This document shows positions 15,562 to 25,208 of a stretch of 64,000 nt of DNA, piece after piece (the stretch's first letter is position 1; each line of letters begins with the position of its first letter). The translations under genes were made by a program, and so were the position numbers. This stretch comes from Rhizobium grahamii (lineage in GTDB: Bacteria; Pseudomonadota; Alphaproteobacteria; Rhizobiales; Rhizobiaceae), in contig NZ_CP043498.1 in the NCBI RefSeq assembly GCF_009498215.1, forward strand, positions 1,736,001-1,800,000. Reading direction: 5' to 3'. A model generated the notes under the pieces. It was not told where the DNA came from, did not search any database, and saw only the letters and a program-made list of their open reading frames with translations.

Positions 15562-17952
15562 TTGGAACACGATCCGCTTTCATCAACAGACTCGAAGATC
15601 GACAACGCCGAACTTGCCCTGCTCGATCGCTATTGGCGGGCTGCGAACTACCTCTCCGTCGGCCAGATCTATCTGCTGGACAATCCCCTGCTCCGCGAGC
15701 CGCTCCAACCTCAGCACATCAAGCCGCGGCTGCTTGGCCATTGGGGAACGACACCCGGCCTGAACTTCATCTATGCGCATCTGAACCGCATCATCCGCGC
15801 CCGCGCGCTCGATATCATCTATGTCTGCGGTCCGGGTCATGGCGGTCCCGGCATCGTTGCCAATACCTATCTGGAAGGCACATACAGCGAGGTCTATCCC
15901 GATATCTCCGAGGATATTGACGGGATGCGCAAGCTGTTCCGCCAGTTCTCCTTTCCGGGCGGTATTCCAAGCCACGTCGCGCCGGAAACACCCGGATCGA
16001 TCCATGAAGGCGGCGAGCTTGGCTACGCGCTCGTTCACGCCTATGGCGCGGCCTTCGACAATCCCGATCTGATCGTCGCCTGCGTCGTTGGCGATGGCGA
16101 AGCCGAAACGGGGCCGCTGGCTGCCAGCTGGCAGTCGAACAAGTTCCTGAATCCGGCCCGCGACGGCGCGGTGCTGCCGATCCTGCACCTCAACGGCTAT
16201 AAGATCGCCAACCCGACTGTGCTTGGCCGTGACAGCGACGAGGATCTTCGCCACCTCTTCCTAGGTTATGGCTATGAGCCGTATTTCGTCGAAGGAAGCG
16301 ACCCGACCGAGATGCATCGCACGATGGCGACGACATTCGACACGGTCTTCGACCGCATCCGGACGATCCAGCAGGAGGCCCGCTCCGGCAAGGGCCAAAG
16401 CGGAATGCCGCGCTGGCCGATGATCGTCATGAGGAGCCCAAAGGGCTGGACCGGCCCGAAAGAGGTCGACGGTCTGAAGGTCGAGGGTTTCTGGCGATCC
16501 CATCAGGTTCCGGTCTCTAACTGCCGCGGCGACGACGGCCACCGGCGGATACTGGAGGACTGGATGCGCAGCTACCGGCCGGACGAGCTCTTCGACGCAT
16601 CCGGTCGTCTGCAACCGGAACTGCGGGCGCTTACCGCCACCGGCAACAAGCGGATGAGCGCCAGCCCTCACGCCAATGGCGGGCTGCTCCGCAAGGAACT
16701 CGTCGTTCCAAGCATTCGAGACTACGAGGTGAAAATGATCTCACGCGGCGAGCCCGAGGTCCAGGCAACCGCCGTGCTCGGCAACTATCTGCGCGACACG
16801 CTGAAGCTGAACGACGCGACGGCGAACTTCCGCATATTCGGCCCGGACGAGACCGCATCGAACAGGCTCGGCGCCGTCTTCGAGGTCACCGACCGCGTCT
16901 GGATGGAGGAGATCAAGCCCTACGACGTCGGTCTCGGAAGCGATGGCAGGGTGATGGAGGTTCTGAGCGAACATCTCTGCCAAGGCTGGCTGGAGGGCTA
17001 CCTGCTGACCGGGCGCCACGGCTTCTTCTCCTGCTACGAGGCCTTCATCCACATCGTCGATTCGATGTTTAACCAGCATGCCAAATGGCTGAAGGTGACC
17101 CGCGACCTTGAATGGCGCAAACCGATATCGTCGCTCAACTATCTTCTGACCTCGCACGTCTGGCGGCAGGACCACAACGGCTTCAGCCATCAGGATCCGG
17201 GCTTCGTCGACCACGTCGTCAACAAGAAGGCCGATATCGTCCGCGTCTATTTCCCGCCGGATGCCAACACGCTTCTCTGGGTCGGCGACCACTGCCTGCG
17301 GACCTACGATCGCGTCAATGTCATCGTCGCCGGCAAGCAGCCGGAGCCGCTGTGGCTGTCGATGGATGAGGCGATCCGCCACTGCGAGGCCGGTGCCGGT
17401 GCCTGGGAGTGGGCAGGAAACGACGACAACGTCCTTTCGCCTGACGTCGTCATGGCCTGCGCCGGCGATGTGCCGACGCTGGAAACCATGGCTGCGGTCG
17501 ATCTGTTGCGCGAGCTCGTCCCGGACCTGCGGATTCGCGTGGTCAACGTCGTCGACCTGATGACGCTGCAATCGAAAGAGCAGCATCCGCACGGCTTTAC
17601 CGATGAGGAGTTCGATCGGCTTTTCACCGTCGACCGACCGGTCATCTTCGCCTTCCACGGCTATCCATACCTCATACACCGTCTGACCTACCGGCGAACG
17701 AACCACCGCAATATCCATGTTCGCGGCTATATCGAGGAAGGAACGACCACGACGCCCTTCGACATGACGGTGCTGAACGAACTCGATCGCTTCCATCTGG
17801 CGATCGAGGCGATCGAACGTATCCCGGGCCTCAAGGACAAGGCGGCCGCAGCGCTCGACAAGCTGAGGGCGAAGCTCGTCGAGCATCACGCCTATGTCCG
17901 CGAATACGGTGAGGACATGCCGGAAGTTCGAGATTGGAAATGGAAGCGCTAG
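15562..17952 (+). CDS. xfp: Phosphoketolase (xylulose-5-phosphate/fructose-6-phosphate)
   Basis: A 796-residue thiamine-diphosphate enzyme, the usual length for the family. It splits xylulose-5-P or fructose-6-P with phosphate to acetyl-phosphate plus glyceraldehyde-3-P or erythrose-4-P. Signature stretches are visible: [17 protein letters not shown] near the N-terminus, [28 protein letters not shown], and the ThDP motif [13 protein letters not shown]. The C-terminal domain has [10 protein letters not shown] and [10 protein letters not shown]. The start is TTG at 15562 with AAGGAG at seven bases; the upstream part of the frame lacks homology. It is followed by ackA, which converts the acetyl-phosphate to acetate with ATP gain. 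Confidence 0.95.
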   Translation: MEHDPLSSTDSKIDNAELALLDRYWRAANYLSVGQIYLLDNPLLREPLQPQHIKPRLLGHWGTTPGLNFIYAHLNRIIRARALDIIYVCGPGHGGPGIVANTYLEGTYSEVYPDISEDIDGMRKLFRQFSFPGGIPSHVAPETPGSIHEGGELGYALVHAYGAAFDNPDLIVACVVGDGEAETGPLAASWQSNKFLNPARDGAVLPILHLNGYKIANPTVLGRDSDEDLRHLFLGYGYEPYFVEGSDPTEMHRTMATTFDTVFDRIRTIQQEARSGKGQSGMPRWPMIVMRSPKGWTGPKEVDGLKVEGFWRSHQVPVSNCRGDDGHRRILEDWMRSYRPDELFDASGRLQPELRALTATGNKRMSASPHANGGLLRKELVVPSIRDYEVKMISRGEPEVQATAVLGNYLRDTLKLNDATANFRIFGPDETASNRLGAVFEVTDRVWMEEIKPYDVGLGSDGRVMEVLSEHLCQGWLEGYLLTGRHGFFSCYEAFIHIVDSMFNQHAKWLKVTRDLEWRKPISSLNYLLTSHVWRQDHNGFSHQDPGFVDHVVNKKADIVRVYFPPDANTLLWVGDHCLRTYDRVNVIVAGKQPEPLWLSMDEAIRHCEAGAGAWEWAGNDDNVLSPDVVMACAGDVPTLETMAAVDLLRELVPDLRIRVVNVVDLMTLQSKEQHPHGFTDEEFDRLFTVDRPVIFAFHGYPYLIHRLTYRRTNHRNIHVRGYIEEGTTTTPFDMTVLNELDRFHLAIEAIERIPGLKDKAAAALDKLRAKLVEHHAYVREYGEDMPEVRDWKWKR

Positions 17953-18030
17953 AGCGCCGTGCGCTCGTGAGGGCGCACAAGGACGCTCTATCTTATTGAA
18001 TCTACGCATCAGGCCTGATGCGTAGAGCGC
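17951..18030. repeat. RIME-like mosaic palindromic element
   Basis: Two palindromic halves lie between xfp and ackA. The first (17951-17990) has imperfect arms AGAGCGCCGTGCGC and GCGCACAAGGACGCTCT. The second (18001-18026) is a perfect 26-bp palindrome with arm TCTACGCATCAGG and no loop. The motif AGAGCGCC-TGCG recurs at 18022. Layout and sequence resemble the rhizobial intergenic mosaic elements as I remember them. It may fold in the xfp-ackA transcript and set the ratio of the two products. Confidence 0.6.
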
Positions 18031-18106
18031 CATGCGTCTAAGCTGTATGGCCGGTCGCCATGGTGACCGGCTTGCCTCCCGTTTCGAACGATATCGGCAG
18101 ACATCC

Positions 18107-19216
18107 ATGATCGATACTTTGCTTGTTCTCAATACCGGTTCATCGAGCCTGAAGTTTCAGGTATTCCGCGAAGAGAACCTCGAGGTTCTCCTGCGTGGCA
18201 AGATCACCGGGATCGGCACCGACCCCAGGCTTCGCGCCGATCTGCCCGGCGGGAAGAAGACCGAAACCGCCTTGCCTGACGACACAGATCATGACGCCGC
18301 ACTTCGCGCCGTCGTGGACCTGATGAGCGCGCATAGCGAAAACTGGCATACGCTCGCCGTCGTCCACCGCGTGGTTCACGGCGGCCAAGAATTTACCGAG
18401 CCGGTCGTCGTCACGCCTGATGTCATGCGCCGTCTCGAAGCACTCATACCCCTGGCACCGCTGCATCAGCCCCATAATCTCGCCGGCATTGCCGCATCGG
18501 CGAAACTGGCTGGCGATGCCCAGGACATCGCCTGCTTCGACACGGCATTTCATGCCGGCCACGATGACCTGATAAGCAGCTTTGCGTTGCCGAGCGATCT
18601 CCGCGGCAAGGGCATTCGTCGCTACGGCTTTCACGGCCTTTCCTACGAGTGGATCTCGGGCGTACTGGCGGAAAAGCATCCGGATTTGCATCGAGGCCGC
18701 GTCGTCGTCGGCCACCTCGGGAACGGTGCCAGCCTCTGCGCGATGAAGGGTGGCGTCAGCATCGACACGACGATGAGCATGACGGCCCTCGACGGGCTGC
18801 CGATGGGAACACGCAGCGGCTCGATCGACCCCGGCGCGGTGATCTACATGCTTCACGATCTCGGCCTCGGTGCCGAGAACATCCAGGAGACGCTTTACGA
18901 GCAATCCGGATTGAAGGGGCTTTCCGGTATGACAAGCGATGTCGAGCAGCTGTTGGCAAGCAACGATGAAAATGCCGCCTTCGCGCTCGACTACTTCGCG
19001 TTGAAGGCCGCGCAATTCGCCGCGGTCATGGCCGTTTCGATGGGTGGCATAGACGGCATCATCTTTACCGGCGGTATCGGCGAACACGCCGCGCCCGTAC
19101 GGCAGGCGATCCTCGATCGCCTGCGTTTCCTTGGAGATTTCAAGGTCCTGGTCATTCCGACGAACGAAGAACGCGTGATGGCGACGCATGCCAAACGGAT
19201 TTTGCGAAAGCCCTGA
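18107..19216 (+). CDS. ackA: Acetate kinase
   Basis: A 369-residue protein from the ATG at 18107, where the family N-terminus begins (LVLNTGSSSLKFQVF). It interconverts acetyl-phosphate + ADP and acetate + ATP. Visible signatures: VVHGGQEF, CFDTAFH, IRRYGFHGLSY, VGHLGNGASLCA, MGTRSGSIDPGAVIY and FTGGIGEHA, in the order of the ASKHA fold. It is somewhat shorter than most bacterial acetate kinases (about 400), through a shorter C-terminus. The longer upstream frame runs through the RIME-like repeat and is not used. With xfp it forms a phosphoketolase bypass from sugar phosphates to acetate. Confidence 0.95.
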   Translation: MIDTLLVLNTGSSSLKFQVFREENLEVLLRGKITGIGTDPRLRADLPGGKKTETALPDDTDHDAALRAVVDLMSAHSENWHTLAVVHRVVHGGQEFTEPVVVTPDVMRRLEALIPLAPLHQPHNLAGIAASAKLAGDAQDIACFDTAFHAGHDDLISSFALPSDLRGKGIRRYGFHGLSYEWISGVLAEKHPDLHRGRVVVGHLGNGASLCAMKGGVSIDTTMSMTALDGLPMGTRSGSIDPGAVIYMLHDLGLGAENIQETLYEQSGLKGLSGMTSDVEQLLASNDENAAFALDYFALKAAQFAAVMAVSMGGIDGIIFTGGIGEHAAPVRQAILDRLRFLGDFKVLVIPTNEERVMATHAKRILRKP

Positions 19217-19226
19217 TGAGCAGCCG

Positions 19227-19889
19227 TCAGGCCGCGACGCTCAGCCGGTCGATGAAGCCGGCAACACCGCGCACATTCTCGACCAGCACGCGTATAGCCC
19301 GGCGCTCCAGTTCGCTCGAGACGGTTCCCTCGAGAATGGCCCGGGAATCCTCCACCGATACCTTGATGCGGTCACCGTCGAGACCGAGGTCTGCCTGCAA
19401 TCGCGCACGAATGGCGCGACACAGGGCATCGTCGCCGCTCGCGACGCTGTTTGCGGGAACGCCGGCGATCCCCTTCAGCAGGTCCACGCGACTGATGATG
19501 CCGAGAAGGCGCGTGCCCTCGACGACAGGGACCCGCTTGATCTTGTGCGCAAACATCGCCTCGGCCACGGCCGCTGCCGGCGCATTCGGGGCGACGCTGA
19601 CGAGGTTGGATGTCATGAGATCAGAGACCCGCCAGCTGTGGCTGCGAATATAGGTGTCGTAGTCGACAAGCGAGGTCGCTTGACCCTGCGTTCCCAAATG
19701 TCTTCCGCTTCCGAATTCGATGCGGCGCATCAGATCGCCTTCGGTGAGCATGCCGCAAAGATTGCCGTCGTTGTCGACCACAGGCAGACCGCTGATGTCC
19801 TTTGCCACCATCAGGTCGATCGCCTGATGCACGCTGCTGTCGGAGCTGATGGTCGTGAGGTTCGTATTCATAAGGTCTTGCGCGAACAT
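19227..19889 (-). CDS. CBS-pair and BON domain protein
   Basis: A 220-residue protein from the ATG at 19889. The tandem CBS domains lie at about 7-60 (TTISSDSSVHQAIDLMVAKDISGLPVVDNDG) and 95-150 (VSVAPNAPAAAVAEAMFAHKIKRVPVVEG); a BON domain fills the C-terminus (about 155-220, with SVEDSRAILEGTVSSELERRAI). CBS pairs bind adenine nucleotides; BON domains bind membranes or lipids. No catalytic domain is attached, so the protein probably acts as an energy-state sensor or stress protein. It converges on ackA with a 10-bp gap. The frame extends upstream without homology. Confidence 0.85.
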   Translation of the reverse strand: MFAQDLMNTNLTTISSDSSVHQAIDLMVAKDISGLPVVDNDGNLCGMLTEGDLMRRIEFGSGRHLGTQGQATSLVDYDTYIRSHSWRVSDLMTSNLVSVAPNAPAAAVAEAMFAHKIKRVPVVEGTRLLGIISRVDLLKGIAGVPANSVASGDDALCRAIRARLQADLGLDGDRIKVSVEDSRAILEGTVSSELERRAIRVLVENVRGVAGFIDRLSVAA

Positions 19890-20129
19890 GATGATCCCGT
19901 TGCCTTTAAATGTCGAAATATCAGGCATCCCGACCGATAGCGCGAAGCGCCCGCCGGGCTTTGCCAACTGACTATTGCGCAATTCCGGCGAGGTGTCGAT
20001 CAGTTCCAGCTCAACTTTGAGCGGCAAAAACGCACGAGAGCAATGCGCATCGAGCGGCCGAGAATTGACGACTGCCAACTCTGCCACTACCGGCCGCGCT
20101 GCGCGCGGGGCGGAACGCCTCTGCACTCC

Positions 20130-21179
20130 CTACCGCACAGCCGTCAGCTTGGCGCGGCAGGCGGCGGCCTCGCGCTCGCCCCTGGCGGCACCGGGGGCAA
20201 TACCCGTCTGCGGTATCTTCGTCACGACATCCCAGACGAGCTGCTGCATCCGCAACGCCGCCGCTGCCGTCAGGGACGCGGCCGGCGTCCCGTCACCGCG
20301 CCGAAGCTCGTAGGGCAAACCCTCGGGACTGCATTGATAGAGCACCGCATAGTGTGTCAGCGCGACCATATAGGCGCCGTAATCGTTGAAATGGATCATG
20401 TCCCGCTTGCCGAGCTTGTCGACGCGGAACAGTTCTTCGCGCTTGGATAGACCCTCGATCTCGCCGGCCTCGATTGCCCGCGCCACGCGTGCCATCACGC
20501 GGCCAGCCGGGATAACGTAGATGGGGCGTTCGCCTCCCGTCGGTACGCCCGCCTGCAGCAGAATTTCACCTTCCCAGTATCGACCGGGATCCGCGTCGAG
20601 CCGCTGCAGCCAGCCCTCGGGATCGTCGAGCTGGCTCCATGTCTCGTAGAGATAGATGCGGATATCCGGCCTCGATTTGCGCGCCAGATCGGCCCAACGG
20701 CGCACATATTCGGGACTGTCGAAATAGCGGATGGCGTCACGGATCTCGACCATCTCGGTCATCACGAATACGTCGTAATCGCCGCTCTGCAGGGCCTGCC
20801 GCGCATCACGATAGCGAGGATGGTTGTTCTCGGCGGCAAATCCGTTGATGCGGTCGCTTGGTCCCCAATGATCTTTCAGTGGAGTGCCCCAACCGAGCTG
20901 GCTTTCATAGGCATGCCCCTTCGGCGCCAGTTCGGCAAGCATGGCTGGCATGTCTCTTCCAACCAGGCTATGTCCGAGGTGGAAGACCCGCAGTGGTCCG
21001 CGAGGCGCCGGCAACGGATCGGAGTAAAGGGCTTCGAATTTGGCAAGACCCGCATTTGTCGGCGGGCTGCTCGATCCCGCGACGGCGAGGCCAAGAACCA
21101 TCAGCGCGCAATTCTTCAGCCACCGCCGGACCTGCGGCGTGCGAGCCAGTCGCTGGCTAGACGGCAAGGGCGTGTCCAC
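20130..21179 (-). CDS. Secreted SGNH-hydrolase-like protein
   Basis: About 349 residues from a GTG at 21179 preceded by GAGAGGA; a TTG at 21215 would be the longer alternative. A twin-Arg-like RRWLK and a hydrophobic stretch (about 22-36) suggest an exported or membrane-anchored protein. VFHLGHSL (66-72) resembles block I of the SGNH/GDSL fold with S71 as nucleophile, and D260 and H263 (RDMIHFNDYG) fit the block V Asp-x-x-His. The oxyanion Gly/Asn blocks are not obvious. The substrate may be an ester or acetylated polysaccharide, but this is inference. It is a single gene on the minus strand. Confidence 0.6.
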   Translation of the reverse strand: MDTPLPSSQRLARTPQVRRWLKNCALMVLGLAVAGSSSPPTNAGLAKFEALYSDPLPAPRGPLRVFHLGHSLVGRDMPAMLAELAPKGHAYESQLGWGTPLKDHWGPSDRINGFAAENNHPRYRDARQALQSGDYDVFVMTEMVEIRDAIRYFDSPEYVRRWADLARKSRPDIRIYLYETWSQLDDPEGWLQRLDADPGRYWEGEILLQAGVPTGGERPIYVIPAGRVMARVARAIEAGEIEGLSKREELFRVDKLGKRDMIHFNDYGAYMVALTHYAVLYQCSPEGLPYELRRGDGTPAASLTAAAALRMQQLVWDVVTKIPQTGIAPGAARGEREAAACRAKLTAVR

Positions 21180-21287
21180 GTCGGCTATCCTCTCGAAACT
21201 CGATCGACAGCACAATTTTCGATCGCGAGGGAGAGCGATGCAATCGCACCTTTAGCGGTAGGATGCAGCTGGATTTCATTGGGCTTC

Positions 21288-22442
21288 TCATCCAAGCGTG
21301 TTTCTGATGGCGCGCATGAATATCCGCGCGCCGATCGAAATCAGCGCATCGGGAAAATCATAGTCCGGGTTGTGCAGGCGCGGATGGCCTTCGCCGGCAC
21401 CGAGAAAGAACATCGCGGACGGTGCCACCGTCCGGAAGAGCCCGAAATCCTCGGATGCCTTCATCGGCAACAGCGCGCTCTCGCTCTCGACGCTCACACC
21501 TTCGTCCGCAAGTGCCTGATTGAGAACGGCCGTCGCCTCAGGTGAATTGAAGCATTGCCGGAAGACATCCTCGTAACTGATCTCGAGCTGCAAGCCAGTA
21601 ACACGCGCCTCCTCGCCGGCAAGCCGCTCGGCAGCCTCGACGAGTTCCGCCATCTTGTCGTCGGTCAGCGTTCTCAACGTCGCCCAGATTTCTGCGTAGC
21701 CGGGACTGATCCCGAAGGCCGGCTCGCCGAGCCGGGCATGGGTCACGGTCACAAGCGTATAGTCGGGACCAAGCGGCGCGTTGTTGCCGAGCGCGGTCAG
21801 GCCGCTCAGCAGGCGTCCCAGAGCAAAGGTCGGAGCAATCCCATCCTCCGGATAGGACGCGTGCGAGGTCTTGCCGCGAAGGATGACTTTCATCCCGCGA
21901 GACGCACAGTTCACGGGTCCCTCGCGCAGAAGCACGTGGCCCAGCGCCGCCCCCGGAAAATTGTGCAGCGATAGGGAGAGATCAGGCCGCAACGCGGCAA
22001 AGGCCGGATCGGAAAGGACCGCGGCCGCTCCTGCGCCATTCTCCTCCGCCGGCTGGAAAAGCAGGACCACGCGGCCCCTCTCGGGTCCTCTCTTCGCAAG
22101 ACCGGCCGCCAACGCAAGCAATATCGCCATGTGGCCGTCATGGCCGCAGAGATGTCCCTTGTCGGAGACAAGTGAGCGATGCGGCACATCCGAGATTTCT
22201 TCAATCGGCAGGCCGTCCAATTCCGCGCGGACGAGGACGGTCGGCCCATCGGCTGCACCTGCATAAACAGCCGCAACCCCGTGCCCGCCTAGCGCCTCGA
22301 TCAGCTCGTCGGGACATGTTTCAAGCAGTGCCTGCTTTACCCGTCCCGCGGTTTCGCGCTCGTCGCCCGACACCTCGGGGTATCGGTGAAGTTCCTGCCG
22401 AAATGCTGTGATCCGCTGGAGTTCCTGCTCGGTCAAAAACAT
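21288..22442 (-). CDS. M20 family amidohydrolase/metallopeptidase
   Basis: A 384-residue cytosolic dizinc hydrolase of the M20D (hippurate hydrolase/IAA-amino acid hydrolase-like) group. Metal-binding segments are in order: GHLCGHDGHMA, QPAEENGAGA, LHNFPG and MKASEDFG. The lid or dimerisation domain is in the middle (about 180-290, with GMKVILRGKTSHASYPEDG). It should cleave an N-acyl or aminoacyl amide. The ATG at 22442 is the obvious start. It is not clearly linked to its neighbours: glpD lies 230 bp upstream on the same strand, with a hairpin between them. Confidence 0.88.
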   Translation of the reverse strand: MFLTEQELQRITAFRQELHRYPEVSGDERETAGRVKQALLETCPDELIEALGGHGVAAVYAGAADGPTVLVRAELDGLPIEEISDVPHRSLVSDKGHLCGHDGHMAILLALAAGLAKRGPERGRVVLLFQPAEENGAGAAAVLSDPAFAALRPDLSLSLHNFPGAALGHVLLREGPVNCASRGMKVILRGKTSHASYPEDGIAPTFALGRLLSGLTALGNNAPLGPDYTLVTVTHARLGEPAFGISPGYAEIWATLRTLTDDKMAELVEAAERLAGEEARVTGLQLEISYEDVFRQCFNSPEATAVLNQALADEGVSVESESALLPMKASEDFGLFRTVAPSAMFFLGAGEGHPRLHNPDYDFPDALISIGARIFMRAIRNTLG

Positions 22443-22597
22443 GGTGTATTTCCGTCCCCGTGTCGGCTGTCAGAGAAATTCGGCGTATTCGCGCCTAGCA
22501 ATCAGTGATGCCGCCACAGGTCAAGCCATCAGCATCAAGCCTATTGGCACACGGGACCAGTTACCTATAAGGGAGCGGGACGTAAGCAGACAGTATC

Positions 22598-22615
22598 CAC
22601 CCGCTTGAGCGGGTG
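22598..22615. repeat. Perfect hairpin between glpD and the M20 gene
   Basis: CACCCGCT/AGCGGGTG with a 2-base centre. No T run follows on either strand, so it is not a clear terminator. Confidence 0.4.
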
Positions 22616-22670
22616 AAAGGTCATGAGGTCCCTTAGCGGCCAGACGTTCTCGCGACGGAATCGATAGAAC

Positions 22671-24188
22671 TCAGCCCGCCATCAGCGCGGGCCGCCCGGC
22701 CATGTGATCCGCCAGTATTGCGGCCTGCTCTTTGGTGAGGCGTAGGCCGTCCTTGGTGCGTCGCCAGAGGATATCATCCGCCGTCTTCGCCCATTCGTGA
22801 TCGATGAGATAGCGAACCTCGACCTCGTAAAGATCGGCTCCGAAGCAATATCCGAGGTCTTCCGTCCGCGAGGAGGCGCCGAGCAGCATGGCCGCCCTCG
22901 TCCCGTAGCGACGAACGAGACGGCCGGCGTGCGGTTCGGTGAGAAATGGATAGGCGGTCTTCAGTTTCGCGACCTCGGCATCATAGCCGGTCGCCGGAAA
23001 ATCGCCGCCCGGCAGGTGACTGCCGGCGGTCCAGGAACCACCCTTCGCCCCGATGGCGCCGGCAATCTTCTCCAGGGCGTGCTCGGCAAGCCGGCGATAG
23101 GTGGTCAGCTTGCCGCCGAACACGTTAAGAAGCGGCGCACCGCTGCCCTCGCCTTCGATCTTCAGCACATAATCGCGCGTCGCTTCCTGGGCCTTGGAGG
23201 CGCCGTCGTCGAACAACGGGCGAACAGCCGAATAAGTCCAGACGATATCCTCGGAGCGCACGGGTTCCTTGAAGTATTCACTGGCGGCGCCGCAGAGGTA
23301 GGCAATCTCTTCTTCGGAAATCTTCACATCGCGCGGGTTACCGGCATAATCCCGGTCCGTCGTACCGATCAGCGTGAAGTCCTGCTCATAAGGGATCGCA
23401 AAGATGATGCGGTTGTCAGGATTCTGGAAGAAATAGGCGCGCGGCCCATCGAATTTCTTCCTGACGATGATGTGGCTGCCCTGAACAAGCCGCACGTGAC
23501 GCGCCTCATGCTGGCCAAAGGCTTCGCGGATGACATGGTCGACCCATGGACCGGCGGCGTTCACCAACATCCGCGCCTTGTGTGTCGTCTGCACACCGCT
23601 GAGTGCATCGACGGTTTCAATCGACCAGAGATCGCCCTCGCGGCGAGCCGAGGTGACCTTCGTGCGCGGCATGATGAGCGCGCCACGATCGGCGGCATCG
23701 CGCGCGTTGAGTACGACCATGCGCGCATCGTCCACCCAGCCGTCCGAATACTCGAAGGCCTTCGTAAACAGCGATTTCAGCGGCTTTGCCGCTGCATCGC
23801 GGCGCATGTCGAGCACTGCGGTGGCAGGCAAAAGCTTGCGACCGCCCAGATGATCGTAGAGGAAGAGACCGAGTCGGATCAGCCACGCAGGACGAATGCC
23901 GCCCTTGTGGTACGGCAGAACGAAGCGCATCGGCCAGATGATATGCGGCGCCATCGCCCAGAGGACCTCGCGCTCCATCAGCGCTTCGCGCACCAACCGA
24001 AACTCGTAGTGCTCGAGATAGCGCAAGCCGCCATGGATCAGTTTCGTCGCGCCGGATGAAGTGCCGGAGGCAAAATCATTCATCTCCGCAAGCGCCACGG
24101 AATAGCCGCGCCCCGCCGCGTCCCGGGCAATACCACAGCCATTTATGCCGCCGCCGATAACGAAAAGATCATGAACGTGCTGGCCCAC
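22671..24188 (-). CDS. glpD: Aerobic glycerol-3-phosphate dehydrogenase
   Basis: A 505-residue FAD enzyme of the inner membrane surface that oxidises sn-glycerol-3-phosphate to dihydroxyacetone phosphate and passes electrons to quinone. The N-terminal dinucleotide motif is VIGGGINGCGIARDAAGRG, followed by LIHGGLRYLEHYEFRLVREAL typical of GlpD. VFGGKLTTYRRLAEHAL is the second FAD segment, and a helical C-terminal cap follows. The start is the GTG at 24188 with GGAGGA five bases before it; an upstream ATG lacks a ribosome site and homology. The promoter region carries phased repeats. No glycerol kinase or transporter gene is in the window. Confidence 0.95.
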   Translation of the reverse strand: MGQHVHDLFVIGGGINGCGIARDAAGRGYSVALAEMNDFASGTSSGATKLIHGGLRYLEHYEFRLVREALMEREVLWAMAPHIIWPMRFVLPYHKGGIRPAWLIRLGLFLYDHLGGRKLLPATAVLDMRRDAAAKPLKSLFTKAFEYSDGWVDDARMVVLNARDAADRGALIMPRTKVTSARREGDLWSIETVDALSGVQTTHKARMLVNAAGPWVDHVIREAFGQHEARHVRLVQGSHIIVRKKFDGPRAYFFQNPDNRIIFAIPYEQDFTLIGTTDRDYAGNPRDVKISEEEIAYLCGAASEYFKEPVRSEDIVWTYSAVRPLFDDGASKAQEATRDYVLKIEGEGSGAPLLNVFGGKLTTYRRLAEHALEKIAGAIGAKGGSWTAGSHLPGGDFPATGYDAEVAKLKTAYPFLTEPHAGRLVRRYGTRAAMLLGASSRTEDLGYCFGADLYEVEVRYLIDHEWAKTADDILWRRTKDGLRLTKEQAAILADHMAGRPALMAG

Positions 24189-24248
24189 GTATTCCTCCGA
24201 GCCTGGAACTAATAATGACAAACGCCTGCGGCATTTGAAAGTCGCCAC

Positions 24249-24282
24249 ACATAAAACGAAAACAAAACGAATGTCAAACGAA
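24249..24282 (-). promoter_or_regulatory. glpD promoter overlapped by three phased AAACGAA repeats
   Basis: On the minus strand TTGACA (plus 24272-24277) is followed after 17 bases by TTATGT (24249-24254), a good promoter for glpD. AAACGAA occurs at 24254, 24265 and 24276, exactly 11 bp apart, so all copies lie on one face of the helix and cover the promoter. Repeats of this kind (TTCGTTT on the other strand) are typical of DeoR-type GlpR operators. Repression by a GlpR-like protein is therefore likely. Confidence 0.65.
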
Positions 24283-24287
24283 AGCGC

Positions 24288-25115
24288 TTATGAGGAGGAC
24301 TGCTCACCGGTCTTGAAGTAGGAGCGGGGCGCTGCGCCGAGCATCCGCCGGAACATCGTCGTAAACGCAGCAACGCTGTCGTAGCCAAGATCGAGCGCTA
24401 CAGCGGTGACCGTTTCTCCGCCTGCAAGACGCGGCAGCGCCGTGAAGACCGCCGCCTGCTGACGCCATGTCGAGAGGCTGATTCCCGTCTCCTTCCGAAA
24501 GAAGCGGGTGAAGGCGCGACGACTCATCGCAAGCCGCTCGGCCCAGTCGTCGATGACAAGCCGGGCGCTCGGATTGTCGAGAAAACCGCGACAGAGGTTG
24601 GCCAGCCTCTGATCGGATGGGAAAGGCAGCCCGAGCGGACGATCGGGCAGCCGGAGCACCTCTTCCAGCAAGAGGGCCATGACAAGCTCCCGGCGCCCGG
24701 TCCTGGCTTCTGCTACGGGCGCGACCGCCTCGATAATCAGGGCACGGGCAAGATCCGAGACGGCGACGACGCGGATGGCGGACGGAGGATCGCTAAGCAC
24801 ATCGGGCAACACATAGGCGGAGAGCATGGAAACCTCCCCCAGCATGTCGACGGTGTGGACGAGCCCGGCCGGGATCCACAGCGCATGCTGCGGCGGAACC
24901 ATCCACCGCCCCTGCACCGACGAGACCATCACCACCCCTGCGCGGGCGTAGACGAACTGCGCCCGGCTATGGTTGTGCGGCTTCACATGATAGCCGGCAG
25001 GATATTCCGACGGGATCGCATAGACGGGCCCCGACGCCGCCTCGATCGCCGCCAGCCGCTCGACATGAAGTTCGGCCAGCTGGCTCGCCGCTGGTGTCTG
25101 TCTCATTTTCGTCAT
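24288..25115 (-). CDS. AraC-family regulator, probable regulator of fsr
   Basis: About 275 residues from the ATG at 25115. It has an N-terminal cupin (about 35-120, with HVKPHNHSRAQFVYARAGVV and WIPAGLVHTVDM) and a C-terminal AraC DNA-binding domain (about 175-270, with IDDWAERLAMSRRAFTRFFRKETG and VTAVALDLGYDSVAAFTTMFRRMLG). This layout is found in AraC regulators placed beside efflux genes. It is divergent from the fsr exporter, with under 100 bp between the two starts, which makes fsr the likely target. The longer upstream frame overlaps fsr and is not used. Confidence 0.85.
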   Translation of the reverse strand: MTKMRQTPAASQLAELHVERLAAIEAASGPVYAIPSEYPAGYHVKPHNHSRAQFVYARAGVVMVSSVQGRWMVPPQHALWIPAGLVHTVDMLGEVSMLSAYVLPDVLSDPPSAIRVVAVSDLARALIIEAVAPVAEARTGRRELVMALLLEEVLRLPDRPLGLPFPSDQRLANLCRGFLDNPSARLVIDDWAERLAMSRRAFTRFFRKETGISLSTWRQQAAVFTALPRLAGGETVTAVALDLGYDSVAAFTTMFRRMLGAAPRSYFKTGEQSSS

Positions 25116-25208
25116 TTTGGCCCACTCGCGAAATAACCAGACCAAAACACGAAAGCGGGACGACGACAAGTCGGCTATCTCCAGACCGTCAAACGACGGA
25201 GTAGAATC

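Noticed and set aside
16741..18132. 463-residue minus-strand frame across the end of xfp
   Set aside because: Overlaps phosphoketolase and the repeat element; no recognisable protein features.
18140..19189. 349-residue minus-strand frame opposite ackA
   Set aside because: Shadow of the acetate kinase gene; low-complexity composition.
22797..24059. 420-residue frame opposite glpD
   Set aside because: No ribosome site or domain; glpD on the other strand is complete and typical.
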